Assembly: GCF_002574545.1 (NCBI RefSeq)
Contig: NZ_NUGT01000016.1
Location: forward strand, 16,318-80,317
Source: Bacillus sp. AFS055030
GTDB taxonomy: Bacteria > Bacillota > Bacilli > Bacillales > Bacillaceae_G
Direction of reading: 5' to 3'
DNA: 64,000 bases
Below the pieces are notes generated by a model. That model was not told where the DNA came from, made no database searches, and saw only the letters and a program-made list of their open reading frames with translations. This document shows positions 36,920 to 46,775 of this stretch, piece by piece. The position numbers were made by a program, and so were the translations under genes. Position 1 is the stretch's first letter. Every line of letters begins with the position of its first letter.

Positions 36920-37415
36920 CTGACTTTCCTTCTTCCTTTTTTAATTTCATAATTTCGATATGAAATTAAATTTTAAATTTTAAAATAATTCAGTAGAACA
37001 ATAGCATATTTATGCACTAAATTCTATGTTTTAGAACCAATTTTTAATGTTAAATAATGGCATTATTAAGAGAAGGAATTACCAAAAATTAGTTATTCAT
37101 TTCTGAGTTTAAAAATTGCATTTTATATTATTTTTGACTAAACTAGAATAATCTGTCTGATGTACTAAGATTCATATTTAAAACATATTAAATATTGGAA
37201 AGAACAATTTTTAATTGTTAAGCCATACTAAGATTAGAATTGACGTAAAATAATTCCAATTATTTCATCGTCAATTTTTTATTTCACTTTAAGATGATGG
37301 TTACGTGGGCAGTAGCCATTTCCACTACGTCCCTGACTTCGCCAAAAAATGGCTGGTCAAATGAAGTTTTCTTTATTTTACATAATTAAGAATATACGGC
37401 AAGGAGAAGAGACAT
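36920..37415. other. Intergenic with orphan terminator and structured segment
   Basis: It contains a strong terminator-like hairpin (37240-37280) with no gene upstream on that strand. It also contains a locally GC-richer, hairpin-forming stretch (about 37294-37375: ATGGTTAC/GTAGCCAT and ACTTC/GAAGT) before the next gene. These suggest a small RNA and/or a structured leader. No coding frame is supported. Confidence 0.5.
37240..37280 (+). terminator. Orphan terminator hairpin
   Basis: TTGACG/CGTCAA outer arms and an AAATAATT/AATTATTT inner stem are followed by TTTTTTATTT. The nearest upstream gene is on the other strand, so if functional it would end an unannotated rightward transcript. Confidence 0.6.
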
Positions 37416-37790
37416 ATGTTTTCACCAGTTTACAAAGTAAATGATGATGGAGAAATTTACTTAAGTACAAAAGGCTTTTCAGTAACCTACGACCAATTTA
37501 AAGAGGATGAACAAGGAAACGCATATGTAATTGTAAAAAGCGATGAAGAACCACTAATTAGAGTGAAACTACTTCTACATAATATTGGAAATGCAAAAAC
37601 ACCAGAATTAGAAGTAAAAAACAAATCAGGATTAGGTCAAGTGGAAATAAGATTAATTCGAGTAAAAATTAAAAAATTCAAAAATGGATGGGGAGCAAAA
37701 ATCCCTCTATCGAATGGTGAGGTGACGATTAAAGGAGATATTCCAAAACACGTCAAGATCCAAGTAGTTCGAAAAATTAAACTAGCGTAG
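37416..37790 (+). CDS. Unknown 124-residue beta-rich protein
   Basis: I do not recognise this protein. It starts after AAGGAGAAGAG, has no signal or membrane segment, and alternates hydrophobic and charged residues as in a beta-sandwich (EEPLIRVKLLLHNIG; GQVEIRLIRVKIKKF). The C-terminal third is very basic. The predicted structure and NIGN-KTPELEVKN block could suit a small adhesion or Ig-like domain, but that is a guess. It is preceded by a structured leader and followed by a terminator. Confidence 0.65.
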   Translation: MFSPVYKVNDDGEIYLSTKGFSVTYDQFKEDEQGNAYVIVKSDEEPLIRVKLLLHNIGNAKTPELEVKNKSGLGQVEIRLIRVKIKKFKNGWGAKIPLSNGEVTIKGDIPKHVKIQVVRKIKLA

Positions 37791-37882
37791 TATTTAAATA
37801 CGGTAATACAATTATTATTCTAATTTCTTAATGGAAAGATTATTAATTCTTATAGTTTTGCACTTATTTATTTCATATTTTT

Positions 37883-37912
37883 AAAGATGTCTCGGTAGCA
37901 GACATCTTTTTT
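37883..37912 (+). terminator. Terminator of the 37416 gene
   Basis: The perfect stem AAAGATGTCT / AGACATCTTT with a 7-nt loop and T run, 93 bp after the stop codon. Confidence 0.85.
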
Positions 37913-37966
37913 AATCAAAGAAAAGCCTCAAGGATATTTAATATCTTGGGGCTTTTCTTTGATTAA
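37911..37966. repeat. Long 25-bp-stem palindromic hairpin
   Basis: The arms AATCAAAGAAAAGCC... and ...GGGCTTTTCTTTGATT pair over about 25 bp with one G-U and one bulge, immediately after the previous terminator. It could be a second bidirectional terminator or a small palindromic repeat element. Transcription leftwards would end in T-rich sequence as well. Confidence 0.6.
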
Positions 37967-38063
37967 AAGGGATTTCTAAAAATATTAGGAAACAAATTTT
38001 AAGAAAAAATTAAGGATTCTATTACATAATTAAATTAATTCAATATAAAGGAGTGCGAATCAC

Positions 38064-38342
38064 ATGGAAGAATTAGAATCAAATTTAGTTGAAAATAATC
38101 AAAAAACGAATTTGAATAATCGTTCAACAACATTTGAATTTTCTCCAAAAGTAATTTCCATTTTATTAGTAATAAATTTAGTAATTGGCGTTTTCACATT
38201 AATAGGAGTTGGCTATTTAAGTTTTAAAACCAATGATCGTACCCAAATGATGAGAAACTTCCGAAATGGAGGAGACTTCCCACATAACGGGGGTGGAGGA
38301 TCTTTTAATCAACAACCTCCTTCATCAGATAGCAGCAATTAG
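38064..38342 (+). CDS. Small single-pass membrane protein with Gly/Ser-rich tail
   Basis: 92 residues. A polar N-terminus (1-32) is followed by one hydrophobic helix (about 33-57, VISILLVINLVIGVFTLIGVGYL), then FRNGGDFPHNGGGGSFNQQPPSSDSSN outside. Start after AAAGGAG. Not a recognised family. It precedes a response regulator/kinase pair but is separated from it by a terminator at 38502, so it is not in the same basic transcript. It may still be a partner or target of that system. Confidence 0.6.
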   Translation: MEELESNLVENNQKTNLNNRSTTFEFSPKVISILLVINLVIGVFTLIGVGYLSFKTNDRTQMMRNFRNGGDFPHNGGGGSFNQQPPSSDSSN

Positions 38343-38501
38343 ATATACAATTTCAGTTTTAATCGGATCATCTGTACTTTACACATTTGGTGGTATGATA
38401 AGTGTAGGTGGGAAAAATTGTATTTACATGTTTCAAGTACAGCCAGAGTGAAGCTTCAATATGAGATAAATTCAAGCAATACGATTTGGATAAATAAAGT
38501 G

Positions 38502-38531
38502 GAGCGTTGAATGTAATGAACGCTTCTTTTT
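38502..38531 (+). terminator. Terminator upstream of the response regulator
   Basis: GAGCGTT pairs with AACGCTT (one G-U), with a 10-nt loop and a T run, 19 bp before the response regulator start. It may end the preceding small gene or attenuate the two-component genes. Confidence 0.6.
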
Positions 38532-38550
38532 AGTCTAATGGAGGAAAAAA

Positions 38551-39222
38551 ATGAGAATTTTAGTTGTAGAAGATCATATAGAAGTTTTAAATTCAGTCGT
38601 TGAATTATTATCAAATGATTTTAAAGTAGATAAAGCGTTAGAAGGGGAAGAAGGCTATTTCTTGGCGATGCAAAACATATATGATGTGATTGTGTTAGAT
38701 GTAATGTTGCCTGAGAAAAATGGTTTTGAAATTGTTAAGGACTTGAGAAAAGTAGGGGTACATACACCAGTTCTTTTTCTAACTGCCAAAGATTCACTTG
38801 AAGATCGTGTTGAAGGATTAAACTTAGGAGCGGACGATTATTTAGTAAAACCATTTCAAGGGCCGGAATTACTAGCAAGAATCTATGCATTACTTAGAAG
38901 AAGTGGTAAATTAACAATTGATAGTTCATTGAAATACCAAGGAATCATATTAAAAGGAAAAGAGCATCCTGTTGAAATAAATAATGAACCGATTCATTTA
39001 ACAATTAAACAATATGAATTACTGGAATACTTCATTCAAAACCAAGGAAAGATTTTAATGAAAGAACAAATTTTTGATAGGATTTGGGGATTTGATTCTG
39101 ATACGACTGTTGCAATTGTAGAAGTATACGTACATCAACTCCGAAAAAAGCTAGATCCATATCATTATGGTAGTATGATTAAAACAGTCAGAGGTATCGG
39201 ATATATTATGAAAGATGACTAG
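38551..39222 (+). CDS. OmpR-family response regulator
   Basis: 223 residues. Receiver domain 1-115 with acidic pocket VEDH, phospho-acceptor Asp50 (VLDVMLPEKNG), LTAK and KPF; winged-helix effector domain about 125-220 (HLTIKQYELLEYFIQNQGKI, then VDVYVHQLRKKLDP-type block reading VEVYVHQLRKKLDP). The cognate kinase starts 8 nt downstream. Target genes unknown; the preceding small membrane protein is a candidate. Confidence 0.95.
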   Translation: MRILVVEDHIEVLNSVVELLSNDFKVDKALEGEEGYFLAMQNIYDVIVLDVMLPEKNGFEIVKDLRKVGVHTPVLFLTAKDSLEDRVEGLNLGADDYLVKPFQGPELLARIYALLRRSGKLTIDSSLKYQGIILKGKEHPVEINNEPIHLTIKQYELLEYFIQNQGKILMKEQIFDRIWGFDSDTTVAIVEVYVHQLRKKLDPYHYGSMIKTVRGIGYIMKDD

Positions 39223-39230
39223 GTGAAGAG

Positions 39231-40466
39231 ATGTTTAAAAAAACAAAAATTCGTTTAACGATTATAAATTCAGTAGTATTTATCTTCATAATTGGAATCC
39301 TTTCGTTCATTATCTATTCATATACAAATAATCGTTTATATAAAGAAGTCGATCAATCACTTTTATGGAATATTAATCGTATACAAAATAGTGATGATCC
39401 ATATCGCTTGCCAATATCCAATCGAGATCCACGTATTTTAATGATCATGTGGGATGAAAATAAAAAATTAGTAAATCCCATGCCAGGTATGAATGCGATT
39501 ATTTTACAAGATGAGCTTAAGCATCCTACAAAAATTAATGAAATATATAATGATAAAATCGGTGATATGAATTATCGAACGATTTCAATTCAAGGTGAAA
39601 CCAATCGTGGGAAAATTACACTACAAATATTACGTAATATCGACTCAGAAAAGGATTTACTTGATACATTATTAATCATATTAATTATTGGTTGGGTTTT
39701 GGGAAGTGCATTATCAGTTGTAGCTGGTTATGTTTTGGCTGGCCGCGCACTCGTACCAATAAGAAACGCATGGCAAAAACAACAAGAATTCGTATCGGAT
39801 GCATCACATGAAATCAGAACGCCACTAACCGTAATTCAATCACGTTTGGAGTTATTGCTAAGAGAGCCAGACGCAACAATCGAAGAAAAGGCACAAGATT
39901 TTTCAATTATGTTAAAAGAGAATAGGCGCCTTTCTAAACTAGTAGCAAGCTTATTAACTTTAGCTAGATCAGATTCAGGGCAAATACAATTAAATAAAAA
40001 AATATTCTCCATAAATGAATTGTTAGAAGAAGTTGTATCGCACTTTACTGAAATCATTTCATTTCAAAGTAAAGAAATCTTTATATCAATTAAAGATACG
40101 TATTTTTACTTTGGTGATCAAGAAAGAATTCATCAATTACTTGTGATTTTAATTGACAATGCAATGAAATTTACAAACGAAAATGATACGATCCAAATTA
40201 ACTGTAAACAAGTAAAAAATAATCTTCTTATTCAGGTTATAGATAGTGGAGTGGGAATAAAAGAAGAAAATCTGCCTCGAATATTTGACCGATTCTTCCA
40301 GGAAGATGTCTCACGTACATCAAAGAATGGAATTGGGCTCGGCTTATCCATTGCTAAATGGATTGTTGAAGAACATGGTGGGAAAATAAAAGTTCAAAGT
40401 AAAATTGGAGAAGGAACTAGTTTTGGAATATCTTTACCAATTATGTCCTCTTCAAAAAATAGCTAA
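39231..40466 (+). CDS. Sensor histidine kinase (HisKA class)
   Basis: 411 residues. TM1 about 9-31, extracytoplasmic sensor about 32-145, TM2 about 146-170, HAMP-like linker, HisKA with DASHEIRTPLTVIQ (phospho-His193), and HATPase about 295-405 with N box LLVILIDNAMKFT, G1 DSGVGIKEENL and G2 GIGLGLSIAKWIVEEHGG. The short sensor gives no hint of ligand. Overall layout resembles the CiaH-type family. Confidence 0.94.
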   Translation: MFKKTKIRLTIINSVVFIFIIGILSFIIYSYTNNRLYKEVDQSLLWNINRIQNSDDPYRLPISNRDPRILMIMWDENKKLVNPMPGMNAIILQDELKHPTKINEIYNDKIGDMNYRTISIQGETNRGKITLQILRNIDSEKDLLDTLLIILIIGWVLGSALSVVAGYVLAGRALVPIRNAWQKQQEFVSDASHEIRTPLTVIQSRLELLLREPDATIEEKAQDFSIMLKENRRLSKLVASLLTLARSDSGQIQLNKKIFSINELLEEVVSHFTEIISFQSKEIFISIKDTYFYFGDQERIHQLLVILIDNAMKFTNENDTIQINCKQVKNNLLIQVIDSGVGIKEENLPRIFDRFFQEDVSRTSKNGIGLGLSIAKWIVEEHGGKIKVQSKIGEGTSFGISLPIMSSSKNS

Positions 40467-40596
40467 GTTCCAAGAAATTGCAAATTAAGAAAATAATTTG
40501 GTGAAATAAAGTAAATTTCCGACATTATTTCCTAAGAAATAGCGATAAACTACAATAATTGAATTAAACCAAAAAAATTAATACTTGCGAGAAAAT

Positions 40597-40621
40597 CCAC
40601 TATAAATTAGTGGTTTTTTTT
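40597..40621 (+). terminator. Terminator after the two-component genes
   Basis: The stem CCACTA / TAGTGG with a 5-nt loop is followed by eight T residues, 130 bp past the kinase stop. Confidence 0.8.
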
Positions 40622-40802
40622 GTGAAGAAAAATAAGGAACTCCGATACATTAATTTAGGGATGAAAGGAATCATTAATTGTTGAATTGAATATGTTTTAA
40701 AAGATAAATTGAGTTATATTGTACGATTAGATGAGTGGTAAGTTAATACAACTTTAAGATATAAATAAGGATACACTTAAATACTTTTTAATTTGAAACT
40801 TT

Positions 40803-40850
40803 AGGACCTTTCTACATGCGGGTGAAATTGTAGCGGTCCTTTTTCATTTT
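40803..40850 (+). promoter_or_regulatory. glpD leader terminator, probable GlpP antitermination target
   Basis: AGGACC (40803-40808) pairs with GGTCCT (40835-40840), with an inner CTACA/TGTAG helix, followed by TTTTTCATTTTT. In B. subtilis glpD expression depends on the GlpP antiterminator acting at a leader terminator when glycerol-3-phosphate is present; position and form here match that scheme. Confidence 0.65.
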
Positions 40851-40917
40851 TGGTTTATTTCTTTTTTATACCAGTTTTTTTAGAAAACTAGAAAAATTGT
40901 TGAAGTGAGGTTTTACA

Positions 40918-42564
40918 ATGGAAGAACAATTTTCGAGTTTAAATAGGAAAAAGATCAAGAAAACATTAGCTGAAAAAGAATTCGATTTATTAGTAATTGG
41001 TGGAGGGATTACGGGATGTGGTGTTGCACTTGATGCAACTACTAGAGGGATGAATACTGCTCTAGTTGAGATGCAAGATTTTGCTTCGGGTACATCTAGT
41101 CGTTCTACTAAGCTAGTTCACGGTGGATTACGATATTTAAAACAGTATGAATTTAAAATGGTAGCAGAGGTTGGGAAAGAACGGGCAATTGTTTATGAAA
41201 ATGGACCACATGTGACTACACCTGAATGGATGTTACTTCCCATTTATAAGGGTGGAACTTTTGGTAAGTTTACTACTTCTATTGGCCTTAGATTATACGA
41301 CTATTTAGCAGGGGTAAAAAAAGAAGAGCGAAGAAAAATGTTAAATCGAAAAGAAACGATTGAAAAGGAGCCATTAATAAAAAGAGAAGGGTTAAAAGCT
41401 GGAGGGTATTACGTTGAATATCGAACTGATGATGCTAGACTTACAATTGAAATAATAAAAAAAGCAGTTGAACTTGGAGCACAGGCAATCAATTATGTAG
41501 AAGTGACAGATTTCATCTATGAAAATAATCGAATAGTAGGAGTCAAAGTAATCGATTTAATAACGAAAGTACCTTTTACAATTCGGGCAAAGAGGATTGT
41601 TAATGCAACCGGACCTTGGGTTGACCAGCTTAGGGAAATGGAACGATTAGAAAGTGATAAAAATCTTAGACTAACAAAAGGTGTTCATTTAGTAATTGAT
41701 CATAAGAAGTTTCCTTTAAATCAGTCTGTTTATTTTGATACGATGGATGGACGGATGGTCTTTGCAATTCCAAGAGATGGAAAGACTTATGTTGGTACAA
41801 CAGATACATTTTTTGATCAAGATCCAGCTAATGCAAAAGTAAGTAATGAAGATAAAGAGTATTTATTAAATTGTGTTCAATATATGTTTCCGACAATTAA
41901 GCTGGAAGATACTGACATTGAATCTAGCTGGGCTGGTATTCGTCCTTTAATTTTGGAAGAAGGTAAGAATCCTTCTGAAATCTCAAGAAAGGATGAGATT
42001 TGGGAATCATCTTCGGGGTTAATTTCAATAGCTGGAGGAAAGTTAACAGGCTATCGTAAAATGGCTGAGACAATTGTCGACCTTATATTAAAAGATAATA
42101 GAAATAAATTTAAAGAATGTCAGACTAAAAATTTACCAATATCCGGTGGCGATGTCGGAGGCTCAAAAGGTTTTAATTATTTTAAAAGACGATTTTCATC
42201 TGCTGGTATTGCAATTGGATTAAGTGAATCAGAATATAAAAGATTAAGTAAAATGTATGGATCGAATATAGAAGATTTAATGAATATATCATTTAGTGAA
42301 TTGAAAAATGAGTCTAATCTACCATTATCATTATTTTTACAACTAGAATATGGAATTCAAAACGAAATGATTGTAAAGCCAGTTGACTTTTTTATAAGGA
42401 GAACTGGATTTTTATTTTTTCGAATGGATCTAGTTAATAAGTATAAAGACGAAGTGATTCATTATATGGCGAAAAGACTAAATTGGAACAAGTATCAAAT
42501 TTTAGAATATCATTTGGAGTTGGAAGAGCAAATAAAAAATGCTGTTTCTTCTACTGATGAATAA
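40918..42564 (+). CDS. glpD: Aerobic glycerol-3-phosphate dehydrogenase
   Basis: 548 residues. N-terminal FAD site [15 protein letters not shown] (26-40), [19 protein letters not shown], substrate domain with TKGVHLVI and [10 protein letters not shown], and the C-terminal DAO domain with [14 protein letters not shown]. It oxidises sn-glycerol-3-phosphate to dihydroxyacetone phosphate at the membrane, passing electrons to quinone. It is alone here; glpFK are not in the window. Confidence 0.97.
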   Translation: MEEQFSSLNRKKIKKTLAEKEFDLLVIGGGITGCGVALDATTRGMNTALVEMQDFASGTSSRSTKLVHGGLRYLKQYEFKMVAEVGKERAIVYENGPHVTTPEWMLLPIYKGGTFGKFTTSIGLRLYDYLAGVKKEERRKMLNRKETIEKEPLIKREGLKAGGYYVEYRTDDARLTIEIIKKAVELGAQAINYVEVTDFIYENNRIVGVKVIDLITKVPFTIRAKRIVNATGPWVDQLREMERLESDKNLRLTKGVHLVIDHKKFPLNQSVYFDTMDGRMVFAIPRDGKTYVGTTDTFFDQDPANAKVSNEDKEYLLNCVQYMFPTIKLEDTDIESSWAGIRPLILEEGKNPSEISRKDEIWESSSGLISIAGGKLTGYRKMAETIVDLILKDNRNKFKECQTKNLPISGGDVGGSKGFNYFKRRFSSAGIAIGLSESEYKRLSKMYGSNIEDLMNISFSELKNESNLPLSLFLQLEYGIQNEMIVKPVDFFIRRTGFLFFRMDLVNKYKDEVIHYMAKRLNWNKYQILEYHLELEEQIKNAVSSTDE

Positions 42565-42593
42565 TGATTAAAATACGTTCAAAAATTAAGAAG

Positions 42594-42643
42594 ACCCAGA
42601 CTGTTTGAAAGTAAGAAGAGTTCATCAACAGCCTGGGTATTTT
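42594..42643. terminator. Terminator between glpD and the glycosylase gene
   Basis: ACCCAG-CTGTT pairs with AACAG-CTGGGT around a 21-nt loop, followed by ATTTTTATT. It lies between convergent genes. Confidence 0.75.
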
Positions 42644-42645
42644 TA

Positions 42646-43227
42646 TTATCTTGAAACAAATTTATTATCCGTAATCCAAAACCTCCACGGATAGTCCCTC
42701 GCTTCACCGGTATTTTCAATACCGATTCTAGGTCCACTACTAATATGTTCTGGTTTAATTCCTTCTTTGATGTAAACAGGAGGGAGCCAAATCGGTTTTC
42801 CATAAGACTCCATCGTAATATTCAGTGCTTTTGTAAGCTTACCAGGTCCATTCGTTAAATTAGAAATAGGCTGATTTTTACGAAATTCGATCATTTTTTC
42901 AATCCCGTTCACAGGTTCTAGTGCTCTAATTAATACTCCCTGTGGTTTTCCGATTTCTTCACAAACTATATTAATTAAAGTATGTGTATGCATTTGGTAA
43001 GTATAGATGTAACCTCCCTCATGAAACATGATTTCTGTTCGTTTCGTACGTCGGTTCTGAAAACTATGTGCAGCGCGATCTTCTGGCCCCATATATGCTT
43101 CTGTCTCTACAATTATTCCGGAAAGTTCCATTTCGTCAGTATTATGAACTAGTATTTTACCTAAAAGCTCCTTTGCTACTTGTATAGCTGGTTTTAAAAA
43201 GAAATCTTGTTTTAATGTCGAATTCAT
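42646..43227 (-). CDS. DNA-3-methyladenine glycosylase (Aag/MPG family)
   Basis: 193 residues matching the alkyladenine DNA glycosylase family: VETEAYMGPEDRAAHSF with the catalytic glutamate, YIYTYQMHTHTLINIV, GVLIRALEPVNG, NGPGKLTKALNI and GPRIGIENTGEARDYPWRFW. It excises methylated purines, beginning base-excision repair. ATG after CGAGGAGT. Confidence 0.95.
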   Translation of the reverse strand: MNSTLKQDFFLKPAIQVAKELLGKILVHNTDEMELSGIIVETEAYMGPEDRAAHSFQNRRTKRTEIMFHEGGYIYTYQMHTHTLINIVCEEIGKPQGVLIRALEPVNGIEKMIEFRKNQPISNLTNGPGKLTKALNITMESYGKPIWLPPVYIKEGIKPEHISSGPRIGIENTGEARDYPWRFWITDNKFVSR

Positions 43228-43446
43228 AAAATACTCCTCGAAACTTGTTTAATAAAAAGAGAAAATGTATTTTTTTGTCTAGTTAATAAGTATATTTACC
43301 TATCGCAATGTTAAAAAAACGTTAAAATTAGATTAAATATAATAACGGAATTATTAGAAATTATTCATAATTACTCATTGTACAATCCCCTTCAAGCTTG
43401 TACTATTTACTTAGTTGTTAGAATATTCGAAAAAGGGGTGCGAAAT

Positions 43447-45834
43447 ATGGCAAGACCGTCTTATTGGAAAGTATTATCGAGTGTTACAATTGCTTCAGCA
43501 TTAAGTATGTCCATTTTTTCAGCGGGAGTTACTTCAAAAGCAGCAATTCCTACTGAAAGTGAAAGCAAGCAAGTACTAGAAAGTCCTTATTTAGATTTAA
43601 ATGTAGTGGATGAAGAAAGATTAGAAAAAGCCTTAAGAGACAGAGGCGTGATCAAATCATCTGATAGCTCTAAAGTAGCTAAAGAAAAAGTACAAGCATA
43701 CATAAAAGAAAAACAAGGTGCATATAAAGAGAAAGTTAAAGCACAATCAGATGCAAAAATTGCTGATAAACAAAGAGAAACATTGGAAAAACGTAAAGCT
43801 CAACTTTTAAAACAATTAAATAAAGGACATGGAAACTATAAAAAAGGCAAACCAAACGGTGTAGTAAAAGTTGATCCTGCAAAACAAGCTGGCTATAACG
43901 GCGGAGTTCGTGAAGATAAAGTATTAGTCATCTTAACTGAGTTTGCTGATTTCAAACATAACAATATAGATAAACAAGATGGGTATATTTATACTGAAGA
44001 TTTCAGTAAAAAGCATTACGAAGATATGCTTTTTGGAGATAAAGATTTTACTTTAAACGATGGCTCTAAAATAAAAACGTTTAAACAATTTTATGAAGAA
44101 CAATCAGGTGGAAGTTATACTGTAAAAGGTACAGTAACAGACTGGTTAACAGTTTCTGGAAATGCAGCTGATTATGGTGATGATAACCCAACTGGTGGAC
44201 ATGATAATCTTGCACCAAAAGGTCCACGTGATCTTGTTAAGGAATCATTACGAGCAGCAATCAATTCAGGTATTAATTTAGCTGATTTTGATGATTTAGA
44301 TATTTATGACCTTGATGGTGATGGTAATATTAATGAGCCGGACGGATTAGTCGATCACTTAATGGTTCTTCATGCTGGAACAGGTCAAGAAGCTGGTGGA
44401 GGTAAATTAGGTGATGATGCAATTTGGTCACATCGTTGGACTTTAAATGGAGTAACTCCTTTCTCAGGGACAGAAGCAAAAGTTCCATATTGGAATGGAA
44501 TGATGGCTGCATATGATTACACAATCGAGCCAGAAGATGGAGCAGTTGGTGTATTTGCTCACGAGTTTGGTCATGATTTAGGATTACCAGATGAGTACGA
44601 TACTCAGTATACAGGTAATGGGGAGCCAGTTGCTTCTTGGTCTGTTATGAGCGGTGGTAGTTGGAACGGTGCAATCGCTGGAACAACACCTACAAGTTTC
44701 TCACCACAAAACAAAGAGTATTTCCAAAAAACAATGGGTGGAAACTGGGCAAATATGACTGAAGTAGATTATAAAGATATTGATGAAAAAGGTATTGCTG
44801 CTATTATCGATCAAAGTGTTACTAAATCAAATAATCCAGCGATCGTAAAGGTTAACTTACCTAAAAAAGAAGTGAAAAGTAAAATCCAACCTCAATTTGG
44901 TGCAAAGTATTACTATAGTACAAAAGGCGATGACCTCCATACTACAATGACTTCACCAAAATTTGATTTATCAACAGCTACAACTGCAAGCTTTGCTGTA
45001 AAAGCAAACTATGAGGTTGAATATAATTACGATTATGTATATGTAAATGTATTAGATGCAACAACTGGTGCTAAACTTGCAACAATTGATACGATTGGTG
45101 ATGAAAATACAGCAGGTGGACTTGAAACTTCTAAAGGACTTTGGGTAGATAAAGTTTATGACTTATCTGAATTCAAAGGAAAGAATGTAAAAGTTCAGTT
45201 TGAATATGTTACAGATGGTGGACTAGCTCCTGAAGGATTTGCTTTCGACGAAGCAAAATTAACTGTTGACGGTGCAGTTAAATTTACTGATGGTGCTGAA
45301 GGAACTCCAGCATTTACATTAGACAAAGCAACTGTATCTAATGGTACTGATTTTAAAGATCACTACTACTATTTAGAGTGGAGAAACTATGTTGGCTCTG
45401 ATAAAGCATTAGAATATTCACGCGGAGTTAAGTATAATACTGGTTTAGTAGTTTGGTATGGTGATGATAGCTACACAGATAACTGGACAGGTGTTCACCC
45501 TGGTGAAGGTTTCTTAGGTGTTGTAGATGCTCATCCAGAGGCTATTGTTGGTGCATTAAATGGTAAACCATCAGTATCACAAAGTACTCGTTACCAAGTA
45601 GCTGACGCTGCTTTCAGTTACGACAAATCACCTGAATTTTATATTAATTCACCATCTCGTGGAATCTTTGACTATGATGGACTACCTGGTGTAACAGAAT
45701 TTGATGATTCTAAAAGTTACCAAAATGCTTTAATTCCTGATGCAGGAAGAAAAGTGCCTAACTTCGGATTAAAATTCCAAGTAATTGGGGAAGCAAAAGA
45801 TAATTCAGCTGGTGCTGTTTGGATTCATAAGTAA
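43447..45834 (+). CDS. Immune inhibitor A-type secreted metalloprotease (M6)
   Basis: 795 residues from the ATG at 43447, 8 nt after AAAGGGG; an in-frame ATG at 43378 adds 23 unrelated residues and has no site. Signal peptide about 1-35 (cut near TSKAA), propeptide with a coiled charged stretch (about 70-130), M6 zinc domain with HEFGH (His372, Glu373, His376) and downstream SVMSGGSW, then a MAM/jelly-roll-like region and C-terminal domain. Full InhA length. InhA proteins of B. cereus/B. thuringiensis degrade host antimicrobial and matrix proteins; here a scavenging role is equally possible. Confidence 0.96.
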   Translation: MARPSYWKVLSSVTIASALSMSIFSAGVTSKAAIPTESESKQVLESPYLDLNVVDEERLEKALRDRGVIKSSDSSKVAKEKVQAYIKEKQGAYKEKVKAQSDAKIADKQRETLEKRKAQLLKQLNKGHGNYKKGKPNGVVKVDPAKQAGYNGGVREDKVLVILTEFADFKHNNIDKQDGYIYTEDFSKKHYEDMLFGDKDFTLNDGSKIKTFKQFYEEQSGGSYTVKGTVTDWLTVSGNAADYGDDNPTGGHDNLAPKGPRDLVKESLRAAINSGINLADFDDLDIYDLDGDGNINEPDGLVDHLMVLHAGTGQEAGGGKLGDDAIWSHRWTLNGVTPFSGTEAKVPYWNGMMAAYDYTIEPEDGAVGVFAHEFGHDLGLPDEYDTQYTGNGEPVASWSVMSGGSWNGAIAGTTPTSFSPQNKEYFQKTMGGNWANMTEVDYKDIDEKGIAAIIDQSVTKSNNPAIVKVNLPKKEVKSKIQPQFGAKYYYSTKGDDLHTTMTSPKFDLSTATTASFAVKANYEVEYNYDYVYVNVLDATTGAKLATIDTIGDENTAGGLETSKGLWVDKVYDLSEFKGKNVKVQFEYVTDGGLAPEGFAFDEAKLTVDGAVKFTDGAEGTPAFTLDKATVSNGTDFKDHYYYLEWRNYVGSDKALEYSRGVKYNTGLVVWYGDDSYTDNWTGVHPGEGFLGVVDAHPEAIVGALNGKPSVSQSTRYQVADAAFSYDKSPEFYINSPSRGIFDYDGLPGVTEFDDSKSYQNALIPDAGRKVPNFGLKFQVIGEAKDNSAGAVWIHK

Positions 45835-45842
45835 TAAGAAAG

Positions 45843-45882
45843 AATACGAGTCTGATATCATTTCAGATTCGTATTTTTTTTT
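45843..45882 (+). terminator. Terminator of the inhA-type gene
   Basis: AATACGAGTCTGA pairs with TCAGATTCGTATT (one mismatch) around a 7-nt loop, followed by nine T residues. Confidence 0.9.
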
Positions 45883-45936
45883 GTTTTTTGACTGACTGAC
45901 TGATGATGGGGGGAATTTGTCTTTTTTACCTGCTAT

Positions 45937-46552
45937 GGGGAAGGAAATTTCTAGATTTAGCGTAAATAGTTCCCCATGAACTTGTTATGAGGAATAATAT
46001 TGAAAATCCGGGGTAAATAGTTCCCCATGAACCTGTTAAGAGGAAGTAATTTTGAAAAACCGGGGTAAATAGTTCCTCGAACCTGTTATGGGGAAGTAAT
46101 TTTGAAAAACCGGGGTAAATAGTTCCTCATGAACCCGTTATGGGGAAGTAATTTTGAGTATCCGGCGAAGATAGTTCCCCATGAACGCGTTAAGGGGAAG
46201 TAATATTCAAGAATTAGCGAAAATAGTTCCCCATGAACCTGTTAAGAGGAAGTAACTTTGAAAATCCAGCGAAGATAGTTCCTCATGGACCTGTCATGGG
46301 GAAGTAATTTTGAGTATCCAGCGAAGATAGTCCCTCATGAACCTGTTAAGAGGAAGTAACTTTGAAAATCCAGCGAAGATAGTTCCTCATGAACCCGTTA
46401 TGGGGAAGTAATATTCAAGAATTAGCGAAAATAGTTCCCCATGAACCTGTTAAGAGGAAGTAATTTTGAAAAACCGCGGTAAATAGTTCCCCATGAACCT
46501 GCTACGAGGAAGTAATTTTGAAAATCTAACGTAAATACTTCCTCAAGAACCC
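45937..46552. repeat. Array of twelve ~52-bp tandem repeats
   Basis: AAATAG/GAAGATAG marks recur near 45964, 46015, 46067, 46117, 46168, 46220, 46272, 46324, 46376, 46428, 46481 and 46533, giving a 50-53 bp period. Each unit contains TAGTTCCCCATGAACCTGTT, then GAGGAAGTAATTTTGA with small variations. TTCCYC and GRGGAA in each unit can pair as a short hairpin, and substitutions (C/T, A/G) often keep a G-U or G-C pair. The period is not a multiple of three and no frame spans it, so it is non-coding. Adjacent units share more with units two or four away (CAGCGAAGAT; ATTCAAGAATTAGC), showing duplication of blocks. No unique spacers, so not CRISPR. Confidence 0.9.
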
Positions 46553-46655
46553 TTAATAAATTTCGTCTTCTTTCCCGACCCAATAACAAACTTTAGAAAG
46601 GCATCTGTTTTCGCCTAAAAGCTCGCCGATTCGTGGGTTTTCTTAATCGTGGTTT

Positions 46656-46717
46656 TTATGAACAAAATAGTTTTAATGGACTTTACGTATTTAACGTTCA
46701 TAAAAACTTTTTTCAGA
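46656..46717 (+). terminator. Hairpin between repeat array and tctC promoter
   Basis: A perfect 12-bp inverted repeat, GTTTTTATGAAC and GTTCATAAAAAC, is separated by about 32 nt and followed by six T residues. The long loop makes it less typical, but it would insulate tctC from transcription through the repeats. Confidence 0.5.
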
Positions 46718-46727
46718 ATTATTAAAC

Positions 46728-46756
46728 TATAATACTTGTATTAGAAAGCGTTTCCA
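46728..46756 (+). promoter_or_regulatory. tctC -10 hexamer and cre (CcpA) site
   Basis: TATAAT at 46728-46733 is followed by AGAAAGCGTTTCC (46743-46755), close to the catabolite-responsive element consensus TGNAANCGNTTNCA and centred just downstream of the expected transcription start. CcpA bound there would block transcription of the tricarboxylate transporter when good sugars are present. Confidence 0.65.
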
Positions 46757-46775
46757 AAAAGGGGAGGAACTATAG

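Larger units (their letters stand above)
40467..40917. other. Intergenic and glpD leader
   Basis: Two terminator-like hairpins (40597-40621 and 40803-40850), no gene. The second lies 70-110 bp before glpD and is likely regulatory. Confidence 0.5.

Noticed and set aside
38266..38451. 61-codon ORF overlapping the end of the small membrane protein
   Set aside because: It overlaps the better-supported 38064 gene in another frame and has no ribosome site; its first third is the shadow of that gene.
45937..46552. CRISPR array
   Set aside because: The whole ~52-bp unit repeats; there are no unique spacers and no cas genes nearby.
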